From assembly GCA_903897605.1 (NCBI GenBank), contig CAIUCH010000037.1, forward strand, positions 1 to 36,005: a stretch of 36,005 nucleotides of DNA, written 5' to 3'. Below are positions 26,908-34,707 of the stretch, in pieces. The position numbers and the translations under genes are program-made. The notes beneath the pieces were generated by a model. That model had not been told where the DNA came from. It saw only the letters and a program-made list of their open reading frames with translations, and did not search any database. Origin of the DNA: an uncultured Alphaproteobacteria bacterium (GTDB lineage Bacteria; Pseudomonadota; Alphaproteobacteria; Micropepsales; Micropepsaceae). The first letter of the stretch is position 1. Every line of letters begins with the position of its first letter.

Positions 26908-26931
26908 GGGGCGGCCCGCGCCGCCCCTTTT
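26908..26931 (+). terminator. Intrinsic terminator before psd
   Basis: An 8-bp perfect GC stem GGGGCGGC/GCCGCCCC with a 4-nt loop and TTTT. It lies only 16 nt before the psd start codon, so psd must be transcribed from within or through it. Confidence 0.8.
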
Positions 26932-26947
26932 GCTTTGGGAGAGACGA

Positions 26948-27601
26948 TTGCCAATTCATAAGGAAGGCTGGCCATTCATCGCGCTGTTCGCGGCGGTCAA
27001 CCTGCTGGCATTTCTATTATCGGCCTGGCTGGGTGTAGTCCTGCTGCCGGTGACGATCTGGTGCATCGCCTTCTTCCGCGATCCCGAACGCAAGACCCCC
27101 GAAGAACCCGGACTGATCATCTGTCCCGCCGATGGATTGCTGCTTCCCGTGATCGATGCCGTGCCGCCGGACGAACTGGGTCTTGGGACCGCGCCCCGCC
27201 CCCGGCTCTCGGTGTTTATGAACGTCTTCAACGTTCACGTGAATCGCAATCCGGTGTCGGGCACGGTGATCGCAAAATCCTACCGGCCAGGAAAATTCTT
27301 CAATGCCTCCTTCGACAAGGCCAGCGAACATAATGAACGCATGTCGCTGAGGTTACGGCCGGAAGGCGGTGATGGAACCCGGGATCTGGCGGTGGTGCAG
27401 ATCGCCGGCCTGGTGGCGCGGCGAATCGTCTGCGACCTGGCCCAAGGGCAGGGGGTGCGCCGGGGCGCACGATTTGGCATTATCCGGTTCGGCAGCCGGG
27501 TGGATGTCTATTTACCATCGGGCTGTATAATCACCGCCGCAGCCGGACAAAAAGTCCGGGCCGGCGAAACAGTACTGGCAAGGTTTGAGGAACAGACGTG
27601 A
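26948..27601 (+). CDS. psd: Phosphatidylserine decarboxylase, short (type II-like) form
   Basis: Makes phosphatidylethanolamine from phosphatidylserine. 217 residues from a TTG at 26948 that has GGGAG six nt upstream. An N-terminal membrane segment (~8-44) is followed by FFRDPERKTPEEPGLIICPADG, FMNVFNVHVNRNPVSG and the self-cleavage site G182-S183 (RFGSRVDVYLP), where Ser183 becomes the pyruvoyl cofactor and the chain splits into beta and alpha subunits. This is the short proteobacterial form found in rhizobia. The stop overlaps the GTG start of pssA (GTGA), so both PE-synthesis enzymes are made together. Confidence 0.95.
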   Translation: MPIHKEGWPFIALFAAVNLLAFLLSAWLGVVLLPVTIWCIAFFRDPERKTPEEPGLIICPADGLLLPVIDAVPPDELGLGTAPRPRLSVFMNVFNVHVNRNPVSGTVIAKSYRPGKFFNASFDKASEHNERMSLRLRPEGGDGTRDLAVVQIAGLVARRIVCDLAQGQGVRRGARFGIIRFGSRVDVYLPSGCIITAAAGQKVRAGETVLARFEEQT

Positions 27602-28428
27602 GCGAAAGCGAGCTTCCCGCACCGCCCAAGCGCACCCGCCGCGCCCGCGCGCGCCAGATCGTTGCGGCACGGCTGGAGCGGCTGGAAGATCTGTCCATCA
27701 GCAGGCTGGTGCCCTCGACCCTGACTTTGCTGGGTCTGTGCAGCGGCGCCACCGGCATCCGCTTTGCGCTTTTGGCCGATTGGCCGACGGCGGTGACCTG
27801 TGTGGTCTTCGCCATGATCTTCGACGTATTGGATGGCCGCGCCGCCCGCATGCTGGGCGCCGACACGCGGTTCGGCGCCCAGTTGGACTCTCTCGCCGAC
27901 CTGGTCAGCTTCGGCGTCGCGCCGGGCGTCATCATGTATACCTGGAGCCTGTCGCGCATGGGCGTGGGAGGCTGGATCGCCGCCCTCATCTTCTGCGCCT
28001 GCAGCGCCATCCGTTTGGCCCGCTTCAATGTGCAAAGCGTGCGCGACGAAGGCGCCAGCAAATCCAATCCCTATTTCACCGGCCTGCCCACGCCCGCCGC
28101 TGCCTGCATGATGCTGCTGCCGATGCTGGTCAGCTTTCAGTGGAATGGCCAGATCGTGCGCGAACCCTGGGTGGTGGGAACCATGATCGCCATCACCTCG
28201 GCGCTGATGGTGAGCCGGCTGCCGACGCCATCGGTCAAGCATATGCGAATCTCGCGCGAGCATCGCTTCCTGGCCGGACTGTGCGGCGGCATATTGGTGA
28301 TGCTGCTGATCATCTGGCCCTGGGCGACGCTCACCATCGGTCTTTTGATCTATGTCGCGACCATCCCGGTGGCCGTGGTGGTGCATCATCCCGCCGCCAA
28401 GCAGCAGCGCGCCGCCCTGCATCACTGA
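27598..28428 (+). CDS. pssA: CDP-diacylglycerol-serine O-phosphatidyltransferase PssA
   Basis: Makes phosphatidylserine from CDP-diacylglycerol and serine, the step before Psd. 276 residues, membrane-embedded, with the CDP-alcohol phosphotransferase signature in FDVLDGRAARMLGADTRFGA and QLDSLADLVSFG (DG-x2-AR-x8-G-x3-D-x3-D). About eight membrane helices follow a charged N-terminal tail. It starts at GTG 27598 with GAGGA six nt upstream and overlaps psd by four nt. It ends three nt before the stop of a convergent gene. Confidence 0.95.
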   Translation: MSESELPAPPKRTRRARARQIVAARLERLEDLSISRLVPSTLTLLGLCSGATGIRFALLADWPTAVTCVVFAMIFDVLDGRAARMLGADTRFGAQLDSLADLVSFGVAPGVIMYTWSLSRMGVGGWIAALIFCACSAIRLARFNVQSVRDEGASKSNPYFTGLPTPAAACMMLLPMLVSFQWNGQIVREPWVVGTMIAITSALMVSRLPTPSVKHMRISREHRFLAGLCGGILVMLLIIWPWATLTIGLLIYVATIPVAVVVHHPAAKQQRAALHH

Positions 28429-28431
28429 AGA

Positions 28432-28866
28432 TCAGAAACGGCGGCCCTGCGGACCGCGAGGCCCGAAGGGGCCGTGCGGCAAACCGCCATCGCGGCGAAA
28501 GCTGCCGACAAAGAAATGCATCTGACCATAGCCGTCCACGAAGCCGGCCGCGCCGCCATCGGCGCCATAGCCGACACCGCCGGTGAAATCGCCGCGCAGA
28601 TTTTCCACCACCTCACCGTCCTGCCGCTCGCGATAATCGTCATGGCGGTGGAAATGACGGCGTCCCGGCGCGTCGCGGAATTCTTCGCGCACCAGACTGG
28701 CGGAATGATAGTCGTAATAGGATTGGGCATAATGCCTGCCCGAGCGGTCATGATGCGCAACCGCGTGATGCGCATGATCATGCCGTGCCGGCTTCGCCAT
28801 CGCCGGACCGGCCAGCAATGCCGCAAGGCCGGCGCCGATGAGAAGAACAGCGAAATAGGTTTTCAT
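28432..28866 (-). CDS. His-rich exported protein of unknown function
   Basis: 144 residues. The signal peptide MKTYFAVLLIGAGLAALLAG ends at AMA-KPA (residue ~24). The mature part begins with a His-rich stretch (HDHAHHAVAHHD), is rich in His, Arg, Tyr and Gly, and closes with a GPFGPRGPQGRRF tail. No domain is recognised. The His clusters could bind metal, which is inference; the metallopeptidase and ZIP genes are next. ATG 28864-28866 has GGGGGA eight nt upstream; the longer open frame lacks this. A 17-bp palindrome lies 28 nt before the start. Confidence 0.7.
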   Translation of the reverse strand: MKTYFAVLLIGAGLAALLAGPAMAKPARHDHAHHAVAHHDRSGRHYAQSYYDYHSASLVREEFRDAPGRRHFHRHDDYRERQDGEVVENLRGDFTGGVGYGADGGAAGFVDGYGQMHFFVGSFRRDGGLPHGPFGPRGPQGRRF

Positions 28867-28893
28867 GATGCCATCCCCCATGGGCCGGTGCAC

Positions 28894-28910
28894 TGTATCA
28901 ATCTGATACA
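28894..28910. promoter_or_regulatory. 17-bp palindrome TGTATCA-N3-TGATACA
   Basis: A perfect inverted repeat with 7-bp arms, 28 nt upstream of the His-rich protein start, where an operator would overlap the promoter. No regulator gene is adjacent. The shape fits a dimeric repressor of the GntR or TetR kind, but that is a guess. Confidence 0.5.
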
Positions 28911-28955
28911 ATCTAGCGCGGGCTGACTGCGGAAAAGCAAGGATTTGGCCTATGG

Positions 28956-30005
28956 TTAATGGCGCCGATGCACCAAGGCGTGGATAAAGCCCAGCTTGGC
29001 GATGGAGCCCGGCGCCAGAATAAACGGATAGAGATCGGACTGTCCCATTGACCAGTTGAGGCTGTTGACCGTGAAGGTGATCGGCAGCCAAGCCTCGATC
29101 AGCTGCTGCATATCAGCCGCGTTATAAGGATCAAAATCAATCCGCGTGGTCTTCCGGCGGGTGACGACGGAAAGATCGAAAGCGCGCGCCGTCTCCAGCG
29201 TATCCACGATGTGCAGATAATGCGCCCAGCTTTCGGCGAAATCCTCCCAGGGATGGGTGGTGGCATAGACGCTGAGAAAATTCTTCCGCCAGTCGGGCGG
29301 CGCGCCTTGCGCATAATACGCCTTCAAGGCCGCCGCATAGTCGGCACGCTCGTCTCCGAACAGGGCACGAAAAGACTTCAGCGTCTCCGGATCGGACGCC
29401 ACCAGCCGGTCCCAGAAATAATGTCCGCTCTCGTGACGGAAATGCCCCAGCAGGGTGCGATAGGGCTCTCCCAATGCTTCGCGCGCCTGCTCGCGCACCA
29501 CATCGTCCGCTTCCTTCAACGCCAAGGTGATGAGGCCGTTATTGTGCCCCGTCATCACATGGGCGGCGTGCGGCGTGGGCGGTTCGGCAAGAAAGTCGAA
29601 GGCCAATCCATGCTCGGGATCGTCGATCCGGTTCGCCAAGGGTAGATGCAGAAGGATCAGGCTGTAAAAAAGTCGATGCTTGGCGTCCTCCATCCTGGAC
29701 CAGAGAATGTCGTTGCCGGGCACCGAAAGGTCGGGGATCAGGTGGTTGTGCCGGCAAGCGGTGCAATAGATCTCAGACTGGTTCGCCGGCAGCATCCAGT
29801 TGCAGACGCCATAGCGCGCATTGTCACAGAATTTGTAGGCCCTTTGCGGCGTCGCCAGCACGCTCCAGCCGCCATCCGGTTTGGGGTCCAGCGACGAGAG
29901 GGTGCCCAGATCGGGCAGATAACCCAGGGTGCGCCCGCAATGCTCGCACCGCACATTCTCGAAATAGAGAAGCTGGCCGCAGGCCTGGCAGGCGAACAAT
30001 TTCAT
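28956..30005 (-). CDS. Zinc-ribbon metallopeptidase family protein
   Basis: 349 residues. An N-terminal zinc ribbon (C6-x2-C9 and C20-x2-C23) is followed by a second Cys set (C60, C68, C81, C84) and then a putative gluzincin peptidase domain with H191-E-S-G-H195 (FRHESGHYFW) and a downstream acidic helix EDFAESWAHYLH that would give the third metal ligand. This is the layout of the zinc-binding metallopeptidase family (zinc-ribbon_6 plus Peptidase_Mx). No signal peptide, so cytosolic. Substrate unknown. ATG 30003-30005. It is divergent from a ZIP transporter with a 116-nt shared region. Confidence 0.88.
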   Translation of the reverse strand: MKLFACQACGQLLYFENVRCEHCGRTLGYLPDLGTLSSLDPKPDGGWSVLATPQRAYKFCDNARYGVCNWMLPANQSEIYCTACRHNHLIPDLSVPGNDILWSRMEDAKHRLFYSLILLHLPLANRIDDPEHGLAFDFLAEPPTPHAAHVMTGHNNGLITLALKEADDVVREQAREALGEPYRTLLGHFRHESGHYFWDRLVASDPETLKSFRALFGDERADYAAALKAYYAQGAPPDWRKNFLSVYATTHPWEDFAESWAHYLHIVDTLETARAFDLSVVTRRKTTRIDFDPYNAADMQQLIEAWLPITFTVNSLNWSMGQSDLYPFILAPGSIAKLGFIHALVHRRH

Positions 30006-30025
30006 CGGGGATTCCTGGGCTGCGC

Positions 30026-30102
30026 CGCTTCTAGCCGGTTCCGGATTTGGAGGCTATATCCGGCCGCAGGCTCGCCGCTGACACCGTCATGCGCTAGAAG
30101 CG
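30026..30102. promoter_or_regulatory. Inverted repeat between the metallopeptidase and ZIP genes
   Basis: Perfect 10-bp arms CGCTTCTAGC (30026-30035) and GCTAGAAGCG (30093-30102), one near each gene start, with 57 nt between. It could be a pair of operator sites in opposite orientation in a divergent promoter region, or the base of a large hairpin. Confidence 0.4.
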
Positions 30103-30121
30103 CCCAAAGGGGCAAGGTTCC

Positions 30122-30841
30122 ATGACGGCGTTTTTGGTGATGACGATCGCGTTGGGCGCCGCTGCCGCGACCATGCTGGGCGGGCTGGCGGCGCTGGGCT
30201 TGCGTGAGCGTCTGCATCTGGTTTTGGGATTCAGCGCCGGCGCGGTGATCGCGGTCGCTTTCTTCGATCTGTTGCCAGAGGCTTTGAGCCTGGCCGCGCA
30301 TCCGCCACGCACAGTTATCGCCATCGCCGCGCTGGGCTTTTTTCTGTATCTGCTGTTCGACCGCCTGGTCAGCCTGCACGGCGCACGGCAAGGAACCAGC
30401 ACCAGTCTCTGGCGCGGCCGCATCGGCGCCGGCAGTTTCTCGGCCCATAGCCTGCTCGACGGTTTCGCCATCGGCATCTCCTTTCAGGCCGGACAGGCGG
30501 TCGGCTTCGTCGTCGCCGCCGCCGTGCTGGTGCATGATTTTTCCGATGGTTTGAACACCGTCAATGTGGTGGTGAAGAATGGCGGCCAACGCCGCAGCGC
30601 GATGAATTGGCTGGTGGTGGATGCCCTGGCACCGCTGGCAGGCGCCGGCATAAGCCTTTTGGTGGCGCCGCCGCGCGACATGCTGGCGCTGTTGCTGGCG
30701 GGTTTCTCCGGTTTCTTCCTGTATATCGGCGCCAGCGATCTGTTGCCGGAAAGCCAGCGCGCATTCCCGCGCCTCTGGACAACAATTGCCACACTTATGG
30801 GCGCGGGGTTGCTTTATTTGGCGACACAATTCGCCTTCTAG
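30122..30841 (+). CDS. ZIP-family metal transporter
   Basis: 239 residues, about eight membrane helices. The ZIP metal-binding motifs in helices 4 and 5 are present: HSLLDGFAIGISF and HDFSDGLNTVNVVV, plus an acidic SDLLPESQ near the end and FDLLPEAL in helix 2. It would move Zn2+ or another divalent metal across the inner membrane into the cytosol. The family also includes GufA-like and Fe/Mn transporters, so metal identity is open. It starts at ATG 30122 with AAGG upstream. Its pairing with a zinc-dependent peptidase suggests a link to zinc supply. Confidence 0.9.
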   Translation: MTAFLVMTIALGAAAATMLGGLAALGLRERLHLVLGFSAGAVIAVAFFDLLPEALSLAAHPPRTVIAIAALGFFLYLLFDRLVSLHGARQGTSTSLWRGRIGAGSFSAHSLLDGFAIGISFQAGQAVGFVVAAAVLVHDFSDGLNTVNVVVKNGGQRRSAMNWLVVDALAPLAGAGISLLVAPPRDMLALLLAGFSGFFLYIGASDLLPESQRAFPRLWTTIATLMGAGLLYLATQFAF

Positions 30842-30882
30842 AAACTCTTACGAAAAATTTCGGCTCAAGTTCCCCTCTGGCT

Positions 30883-32469
30883 TCACGGGAAGTACTGATA
30901 AATCCAAGTCTCGCTGAGCGTCTTGTCGCTGAGCTTGAGATAGCAGCGCAGATCGATCGGCCCTTTGCCATCGACGGTAATGTCGAACAGACAACGCCAG
31001 CGGTCGGTGCCCACCACCTTGATGACATAGACGCCTTCCGCCTTGCCGTTGGAGACGTTGATCACTGGCGTCAGGTCATAACGCTGCTGCAACTCGCTGA
31101 GCCCGCCGCCCTGCCAATCGATGGCGAATTTGCGCTTGTTGGCGGGCCAGGGAATCTGTCCCGGCACGCCGCCGCGGCCGATGCGGGTGGCGACCGCGCG
31201 GGCCAGGCTTTTGGGATAGTTGGGTTCGCTGTCTTGCCAATAGAGGCGGTAGTCGAAACTGAGACCGTCGCCGCTCTTGATCGGATCGTCCGGCCGCCAA
31301 TAGACCACGATATTGTCGTGGGTCTCGTCGTCGGTGGGAATTTCGACCAGCTGCACCGCGCCCTTGCCCCAATTGCCCTTGGGTTCGACCCAGATGCCCG
31401 GCCGCCTGTCATAGAACGCGCCGTCATCCTGGTAATTCTCGAAATCGCGATCCCGCTGCATCAACCCGAAGCCTTTGGGATTGTTGTCCACGAAAGAGTT
31501 GGTCTGCAGGGTCGGCGGATCGATCAAGGGCCGCCAGATGCGTTCGCCCTTGCCGTTCCAGATCGATAGCCCGTCATTGTCGTGAATTTCGGGACGCCAA
31601 TCCGCGGCCTTGGTGCGCTCATTCTCGCCGTACCAGTACATGCTGGTGAGCGGGGCGATTCCCAACCGCGAAATATCGGCACGAAAGAAGATATCGCAAT
31701 GAACATTCATCACCACCGTGCCGCCTTGCGCTTGCGGGTTCTTCACGCAATCGAATTTATAGGCACCGGTGACGCTGGGTCCTTCCAGAAGGGCATGGAT
31801 CGTCGCCAGCGGTCCATTTTCCGCCAGCCAGAATTGCGAGAAGCGGGGAAATTCTTCTGCCGATTACAGGGCGGTGTTGACGGCGATGCCGCGCGCCGAG
31901 GCGCCATACTGGCCGTCCTGTCCAGAGGAACGAAAATAGCTCGCCCCCTGGAAGGCCAGCCAGTCGACCTGGGAGGACTGGCTTTCCATCACCCGGAAGC
32001 CCGCGAACCCCAATCTGGCGAGCGGTTTGGGGTCCAGGCTCGAGGCGCCATAGTCGAAATATTCCGGTGCATAAATCACTTCCCGGGCGATCTGCCTGCC
32101 GGAAGGCCCGTCCTGGACGGCGAATATGCTGACCGGGTCGGCGGAGTATTTGTTGAGGTGAAAAAAGGCAATGGGGTCGGCGCCCGCGACGCCCCGCCAC
32201 AGCGCATCCTCCTGGCGGAAACGGATTTTCTGCACCTTGTCGAAATCGACGCCCTGGATGATCGCCTTGGCCGGCGGCTCCTGGCGCTGGTAGGGAACCG
32301 TTGCCAGCTTTTTGGCCTGCTGGCGCAAGGCTTCGAACGAAAAGGCATGGGGCGGCCCGAAATGCAGCCCGGCTGGCGGGTTTTTTGACGCGGCGAAGCC
32401 TGGCAAGGACGGCAACAGGCCGGCGGCGGCAAAGCCCGCGAGCAGGAAACGTCGGTCGGGGGCGATCAT
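30883..32469 (-). pseudogene. opgG: opgG/opgD-like glucan biosynthesis gene cut by an in-frame TAA
   Basis: OpgG/MdoG-family periplasmic protein for making osmoregulated periplasmic glucans. The first part (codons 1-201) has a signal peptide (RRFLLAGFAAAGLL, possibly Tat) and the start of the beta-sandwich domain up to GASARGIAVNTAL. Codon 202 (31864-31866) is TAA. In the same frame the sequence then continues with SAEEFPRFSQFWLAENGPLA and GPSVTGAYKFD, and on through LGIAPLTSMYWYGEN and NNPKGFGLMQRDRDFENYQD to the natural end WIYQYFP. The whole is 529 codons, normal for the family, so one nonsense codon is the only defect. GGAG lies six nt before ATG 32467-32469. Either a real nonsense mutation or a base-call error. 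The 3' part could start at GTG 31744-31746 but would lack a signal peptide. Confidence 0.9.
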
Positions 32470-32634
32470 GCGAAGCTCCGGATGGCAGGGGCAATAAACC
32501 GGGCAAAGATGGAAAAGTTGGGGCGAAAATCCCCGCCTTCCGCGTCTGATTCAGGCCGCGAATTCACCCCGCCCGATCCATGATTTCGCCGTAATGTTCA
32601 CCCATCTTGGAAGCCTCCCGAGAACCCAAAGAGC

Positions 32635-32844
32635 ATGACTTTGATGGACCGCGACAGTCTTATTTTCCAGGGCGATTTTGTTCCCGCCAGCATGCCGTCG
32701 CGCCGTCCCGCCCCCATGCTGGCGCAGCCGATCGTGCCCTGGACGTTGACAAGGCTGGCGGCCGCGGGGATCGATTGGCTGATGGCTGAAACACTTCCGA
32801 CCCTGCCCGCTCCGATAAGCACGACCGCCAAGCGCCGTGTCTGA
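32635..32844 (+). CDS. Small ORF overlapping the opgH start; possible displaced OpgH N-terminus
   Basis: 69 residues beginning MTLMDRDSLIFQGDFVPASM, Pro/Ala-rich in the middle, ending STTAKRRV. Codon use is mostly G/C at the third position, like real genes here. It lies in the 367-nt gap between the divergent opgG and opgH and overlaps the opgH GTG by eight nt. OpgH proteins usually carry a Pro-rich cytosolic N-terminal tail before the first membrane helix, which opgH lacks here. So this may be that tail, split off by a frameshift near 32837, or a separate coupled small gene. No recognised domain. Confidence 0.4.
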   Translation: MTLMDRDSLIFQGDFVPASMPSRRPAPMLAQPIVPWTLTRLAAAGIDWLMAETLPTLPAPISTTAKRRV

Positions 32845-34699
32845 CATCGCTGCGCGGCGATGGCTTTTTCTGTTCCTGGTTATCGTTTCCACCACTGCCG
32901 CGGTGGTGAAGCTTTACCAGGTGCTGCGGATTGACGGGATCGACTTTCTCGAAACCCTTTTTCTCATCTTGTTCGGAATCTTGTTCGGCTGGATCACCAT
33001 CTCTTTCTGGATGGCGGTGTTCGGCGCCTTTGCCCGCCTGACCGGCGCAAAGCTGTTGCCGCTCACCGAAAGTGTCGCGCCTTCTTCCTCGCGCACCGCC
33101 ATCCTGATGCCGATCTATAACGAGGATGTGGCGTGGCAGACGCTGCGCGCCAGCCTGGAACCGGAAGCGCGGGTGTTTTACCGCCATCGCCACCGCAACA
33201 TCGGCCGCAAGAGCGGCAACATTCAGGATTTCTGCGAGAATTGGGGATCGCATTACGATTATATGGTCGTGCTGGATGCCGACAGCCTGATGAGCGGCGA
33301 GACCTTGACTGCCCTGGTCCAGCTGATGGACGCCAATCCCCGCGCCGCGCTGATTCAGGCACCCGCGACTTTGGTCGGACGCAGCACCTTGTTCGCGCGC
33401 ATCCAGCAATTCGGTTCCAGCGCCTATGGCCCCACCTACAATGCGGGGCTCGCCTGGCTGCAAGGCGCGCAAGGCAATTACTGGGGACACAACGCCATCA
33501 TCCGGGTGCGCGCCTTCCAGCAGCATGGCGGTTTGCCAAAACTTCCCGGCAAGCCACCTTTTGGCGGCGAGATCATGAGCCATGATTTCGTCGAGGCCGC
33601 CTTCCTGCAGCGCGCGGGCTGGGAAGTCTGGATGGCGCCCGATCTTACCAGCAGTTATGAGGAACCGCCGCCCACCATCTATGACCATCTCAAACGCGAC
33701 CGCCGCTGGGCGCAGGGCAATCTGCAACATTCGCGCGTTCTTCTGGCGCAGGGGCTGAAATTGCCATCGCGGCTGCATCTGGCGATGGGCATCATGTCGT
33801 ATATGGCCTCACCGCTCTGGCTGCTGTTGCTGGTGGTGTCGGCGCTGGAAATGTTCGTGCCCAGGGGCATCGCGCCTTTCGCCTATGCCGGCCGCCATCC
33901 GGAACTGGCCTTGTCGGTGTCGCAGGCCACGCCCTTGCTGCAGTTGGTCACCGCCACCCTGGTGCTGCTTTACGCGCCGAAACTGCTGGCGCTGATGGTG
34001 CTTCTGGCCCAGCCGGATGCGGTGAAGAATCACGGCGGCACCTGGAACATTCTGCGTTCGGTGGTGCTGGAAAGCATCTTCGCCACCTTGTTCGCGCCGG
34101 TGGTGATGCTGGTGCATAGCTGGTTCATCTTCAACATCGTGGTGGGTCGCGCCACTGGCTGGGGCACGCAGACCCGCGATGACAGGGCTTTGCCCTTCTG
34201 GTTGGTCTTCCGCGAATATTGGCCGCATACCCTGATCGGAATGCTGGCGGCGCTTGCGCTCTATCGTTACGCGCCAAACAGCTTGGGCTGGTTCGTGCCG
34301 CTGCTGCTGGGACTGATCCTGACCATCCCGCTGGTCCAGATCAGTTCCAGCCTGAAGCTGGGCGCGGCGTTGGCGCACGACGATTTGTTTCTGGTGCCCA
34401 GTGAAACGCAGACCATTGCGGTGCTGAAACGCGCCCATCAACTGCTGGAACGGCGCGAATCTGCGGAGCGGACAATGGATTACCGCCGGCTGGTGTTGAG
34501 CGACCCGGCGGTGATGGCATTGCATCTGCAATTGCTGCAGGAAGCGCCGCCCATGGTGGAGTTGCCGCCTGCGCAGCTTGCGGCGTTGGCCGATGCCGCG
34601 CGGCGGCAGGACACGCAAGGGTTCACGCGGCAGGACTGGGTGGCGCTGCTATCCGATGCCGAGAGCCTGGAAGCCGCGGGCACGCCTCCCGCCGCCTGA
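32837..34699 (+). CDS. opgH: OpgH-like glucans biosynthesis glucosyltransferase with an internal deletion
   Basis: Inner-membrane GT2 enzyme that makes the beta-glucan backbone of osmoregulated periplasmic glucans from UDP-glucose. 620 residues from GTG 32837. Membrane helices at ~9-30 and 38-66, then the GT domain, then about five or six helices. Present: VLDADSLMSGE (D147-A-D149), GNYWGHNAIIRVRAF, SHDFVEAAFLQRAGWEVW and LKRDRRWAQGNLQHSR. Missing: the ~40 residues between NEDV (95-98) and AWQTLRASLEPEARVFYR that in other OpgH proteins include the LSD(S/T) motif with the first catalytic-domain Asp. The two flanks join cleanly in frame near 33128. Activity is doubtful. It is divergent from opgG, whereas these genes usually form an operon. 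Confidence 0.88.
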   Translation: MSDIAARRWLFLFLVIVSTTAAVVKLYQVLRIDGIDFLETLFLILFGILFGWITISFWMAVFGAFARLTGAKLLPLTESVAPSSSRTAILMPIYNEDVAWQTLRASLEPEARVFYRHRHRNIGRKSGNIQDFCENWGSHYDYMVVLDADSLMSGETLTALVQLMDANPRAALIQAPATLVGRSTLFARIQQFGSSAYGPTYNAGLAWLQGAQGNYWGHNAIIRVRAFQQHGGLPKLPGKPPFGGEIMSHDFVEAAFLQRAGWEVWMAPDLTSSYEEPPPTIYDHLKRDRRWAQGNLQHSRVLLAQGLKLPSRLHLAMGIMSYMASPLWLLLLVVSALEMFVPRGIAPFAYAGRHPELALSVSQATPLLQLVTATLVLLYAPKLLALMVLLAQPDAVKNHGGTWNILRSVVLESIFATLFAPVVMLVHSWFIFNIVVGRATGWGTQTRDDRALPFWLVFREYWPHTLIGMLAALALYRYAPNSLGWFVPLLLGLILTIPLVQISSSLKLGAALAHDDLFLVPSETQTIAVLKRAHQLLERRESAERTMDYRRLVLSDPAVMALHLQLLQEAPPMVELPPAQLAALADAARRQDTQGFTRQDWVALLSDAESLEAAGTPPAA

Positions 34700-34707
34700 A
34701 CGCCGCG

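Noticed and set aside
30883-32469. opgG as two separate genes or as a frameshift
   Set aside because: The two parts are in the same frame, separated by one TAA, and together make one normal-length OpgG; no frame change is needed.
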